The translations under genes were made by a program, and so were the position numbers. The notes under the pieces are model-generated. The model was given only the letters and a program-made list of their open reading frames with translations, had not been told where the DNA came from and ran no database searches. DNA of 64,000 nucleotides from Bidens hawaiensis (Eukaryota; Streptophyta; Magnoliopsida; Asterales; Asteraceae): contig JAIQDT010000299.1 of assembly GCA_021521415.1 (NCBI GenBank), positions 372,001 through 436,000 on the forward strand. Reading direction: 5' to 3'. Below, piece by piece: positions 61,313-64,000 of the stretch; position 1 is the first letter of the stretch; each line of letters opens with the position of its first letter.

Positions 61313-61378
<66 letters not shown>
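61313..61378. repeat. (AT)n microsatellite
   Basis: About 33 uninterrupted AT units. Confidence 0.95.
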
Positions 61379-61381
<3 letters not shown>

Positions 61382-61411
61382 CCCATATAGATATAGATAA
61401 GAATCATGAAT

Positions 61412-61500
61412 GGTCGCTACTTATGCGACAAGGAATTTCGCTACCTTAGGACAGTTAGAGTTACTCCCGCCGTTTACCGGGGCTTCCATTCAAAGCTTTC
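61412..61500 (-). rRNA. Organelle-type large-subunit rRNA fragment (nuclear insert)
   Basis: The minus strand contains the bacterial-type LSU core with GAAGCCCCGGTAAACGG, GTCCTAAGGTAGCGAAATTC and CGCATAAGTAGCGACC in correct order. This differs from the cytosolic 25S version (CTCTTAAGGTAGCCAAATG). It is only about 89 bp, so it is a transferred organelle fragment and not a functional gene. I cannot decide between plastid and mitochondrion. Confidence 0.82.
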
Positions 61501-61722
61501 ATAAAAGAAAACTATAAATTAAAGGCATTACCCTTAACGAGTTGAGTTATTATACAAGGGCAAACAAAAATAAGAAGTGTGAGAAGCCATAATTAATTGA
61601 CACGTGTCAGGTAGTGGACCAAAGAAAACATGAAATAAAAGTAATAGTACATATTTTCTCTCTTCACATGCAAATCACATGTCAATTCCCCTATCATTTT
61701 AAAACTTTTATAATTTTTCATA

Positions 61723-63867
61723 TGTAAGGCCCCGAACCCCGGGAACCCCACAGTTGGTAATCGTACAAAACACTTAAGAAAATAATTAAACTTGAAAACG
61801 GTTTCTTCCATTAAAACAAACATCTCAGAGTATAATTCAGCGAAAAACATAAATAATAAAATAAGTTCCCAAAACCCGGGAATTTTGCCCAAAATCAACA
61901 TAGTTATCTTTAAATAAAAACTTTTAATAATAAATGTTTAATAGTAAAACTTCAGTTCCCGTATGCCCTTCACCGTCCAAGTTGCTTCGTGCACGTCCAA
62001 GCGATAAGGCATCCTCTTCCTAACCTGAAACTCACACTAACATGCACACAAAGTCAGCTTGAGCTGAGTGAGTTCAAGTTTTAAGTAAATAACATCAGTT
62101 GTAATAGTTAAGATAGTCAAATCAAAAGTTTTAAAAAGTAAAAGGGTACATCCATCAAATCCTCATTACCGAGAACTAAACATCCTCATACATACATATA
62201 CAAAATGTATATGTAAACATCCTTTCAATTACATCTCTATATATATCACAGTATATATATATAACATCCACGTATAACATCAGGGTCAAGCAAACATACA
62301 ACCCAAACACGTAACATCAGTGCATGCAAACACAAAGTAGGCATACACAACATCAGTAGTCGAAACGACTACAACATCGCCATATATAGGCCAAGCAATA
62401 ATGTGTGTGTATATATATATATTTAACATCCCAAGGCCCACCATATGCTAGCAAGCCTATATAAATCGTTTAAAACATTTAATCTAGTAGGAAAACACTT
62501 AGGTGTGCATGCTAGCCCATAAGTTAAAAGAGTTAAAAAGGGGCATCATGAACTCACCTGGAATCAATCGAACACCTGCAACGAGCTAGGAGAATCCTAA
62601 GTGCACGATCACAAGCAAGGGCCTGTAAATTATACACAACACATTACTAGACTGGACCGTAAGAACACTCTTGCCTAATGGGCCGTTCAAGCCCAACACT
62701 CTGGCCCAAGGCCCAACAACTTGGCCAAGGCCCAACACTTGGCCCGAGACCCAACAATTTGGCCCAAGGCCCAACAACTTGGCACAAGGCCCAACTCTTG
62801 GCCCAAGGCCCAACAACTTGGCCCAAGGCCAAACTCTTGGCCCAAGGCCCAACAACTTGGCCCAAGGCCCAACTCTTGGCCCAACGCCCAACAACTTGGC
62901 CCAAGGCCCAACTCTTGGCCCAAGGCCGAACAACTTGGCCCAAAGCCCAACAACTTGGCCCAAGGCCCAAGGACAATCAAATCGGGTCGAATGCGCATGT
63001 AATAAACCTTAAAACCATTTATTAACGAATCATCCCCGAATGGACCAAATTCCATTTTAAATATTTTCATTCATCAAGATTATGGCACCCGAGTTGATAG
63101 GGTTGACGGTTCCTTTTTACAACTCTTACTCTAACGTTTAAACGAAAATTCGCGCACCGCCGACTCGATTGACGAAGCACTAACCACCACAGCCCCGAGC
63201 ATCAAAAAAATAATTTTTCCATAGCCCTTAAACCTCCCTAGGGCTGTACAAACTGATTCGGTCGGTCACCCGATCAATTAACGCATCAAACTCAACAATT
63301 TGCAATTCTACACCCGATAAACCCAAGTTTTCGAACTAAAATCGATTGACCGACCTAAACACCTCCAATGACCACGAAATTTTAATATGATGTAAATGTC
63401 TTACCTGGGGATCTTTCTACACCGGAAACTCTAATTTTTATCCACGGGAAGTGGGTCAATTACACCTTGGCCGAAATCTGTCCAACGAAAAGTTTCGGCA
63501 AAATTGAACATCAAAACGATTAGGAGTGAATAAAAAGAGTTTAGGGGATTGTAGTACATACCTTGAACTACTTCTAGGAGCTTGGAATCGATCAAAAAGT
63601 CGAAGCAATGGAAGGGGGGGGGAGGCTGGAACCTGCCGATCGCAGCTGCAGCCGTGGTTAGGGTTTAGGTTTTTTTTTATGTTATAATAATAAAACATTT
63701 TCATTCTAGCCCCCAGAATTTAATAATAATGCAACATGGAAAAAAAAGTTAAGCGATTAGGCATACCGGGATGACGTAAAGGCTTCCGAGAAACGTCAGA
63801 TAAATCCTGAGAATTGTACATACTCAACAATCTTTAACTTTTGAAATCGGAATCAACGGACGTTACA
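61723..63867 (-). repeat. Solo LTR of the G2 family
   Basis: The segment is the reverse complement of the G2 LTR, from TGTAAGG to CGTTACA. It is flanked by TCATA at 61718-61722 and 63868-63872. No internal sequence adjoins it, so it arose by LTR-LTR recombination. It is 2145 bp, longer than the G2 LTRs mainly because of an expanded minisatellite. Confidence 0.94.
62695..62975 (-). repeat. Expanded TTGGGCC minisatellite in the solo LTR
   Basis: Units of about 18-19 bases (TTGGGCCTTGGGCCAAG plus AGT or TTG) repeat about 14 times in alternating subtypes. All six frames stay partly open across it, producing spurious Leu-Gly-Pro-Trp-Ala-Lys proteins. Confidence 0.92.
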
Positions 63868-64000
63868 TCATATGATATTTAAAAAAAATCACCATAATAA
63901 CAAATGCTTTTTAATCTTTAATATGAGTATAACTTTGTTATATAAAAATTAAAACAAAAATTACGTCATTATGTATTTTTTTTGTCAATGTGTCTTTTTC
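63868..64000. other. Flank of the solo LTR
   Basis: After the TCATA duplication I see only AT-rich sequence. Confidence 0.6.

Noticed and set aside
62586..63070. Overlapping open frames of 93-127 codons on both strands rich in Leu-Gly-Pro-Trp-Ala-Lys
   Set aside because: They are produced by the TTGGGCC minisatellite in the solo LTR. All frames stay open because the unit lacks stops; there is no sign of a protein family.

Overview
The window is plant nuclear DNA made almost entirely of transposable elements: LTR retrotransposons of both superfamilies, one hAT DNA transposon, MITEs and microsatellites. I see no intact host gene. The mix points to a eudicot: Tat gypsy elements with a second RNase H and an antisense ORF, long-LTR chromoviruses, and SIRE-type copia elements with an extra ORF after pol. 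My best guess is Asteraceae, but that rests on recalled resemblance and not on a search.

Layout. 1-9418: 3' part of a Tat-lineage gypsy element on the + strand (gag, protease, RT, two RNases H, integrase, a spliced antisense ORF, 3' LTR). 9816-12055: four back-to-back hairpins, then an ATHILA-ORF1-like spliced gene relic. 12056-59975: a nest built on an old minus-strand copia element (called O3). Its gag is cut into three pieces that resume in the same reading frame. The first insertion is gypsy G1 (13070-35909, target duplication GTGTG). G1 carries a hAT transposon (16261-27989, duplication AAAYGTAC), which carries gypsy G2 (17032-25189, duplication AATAT). The second insertion into O3 (36170-58421, duplication RCTTC) is a chimera of a plus-strand copia (P) and a minus-strand copia (O2). 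The extra ORF of O2 is split by a young complete SIRE-like copia (39385-51914, duplication CTTTG; LTRs 464 bp, 4 differences). 59976-64000: poorly identified sequence, a 89-bp organelle-type LSU rRNA fragment, and a solo LTR of the G2 family (61723-63867, duplication TCATA).

The elements do not cooperate as a pathway; they record successive insertions. LTR divergence agrees with the order: SIRE about 0.9%, G2 about 4% and G1 about 5% by eye on sampled stretches. Every gag/pol here carries stops or frameshifts, though the SIRE pol is one open frame of 1102 codons.

The patterns I find most unusual are regulatory. Three related copia LTRs place the TATA box inside a 40-48 bp inverted repeat whose arm sequences differ between families while pairing is kept. 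Several unrelated elements each carry their own short palindromic word, repeated in U3, leader and the spacer before the extra ORF. G1 LTRs hold a pair of tRNA-Thr-like units with Pol III boxes. Two different MITEs entered the same TA microsatellite in the two LTRs of G1.
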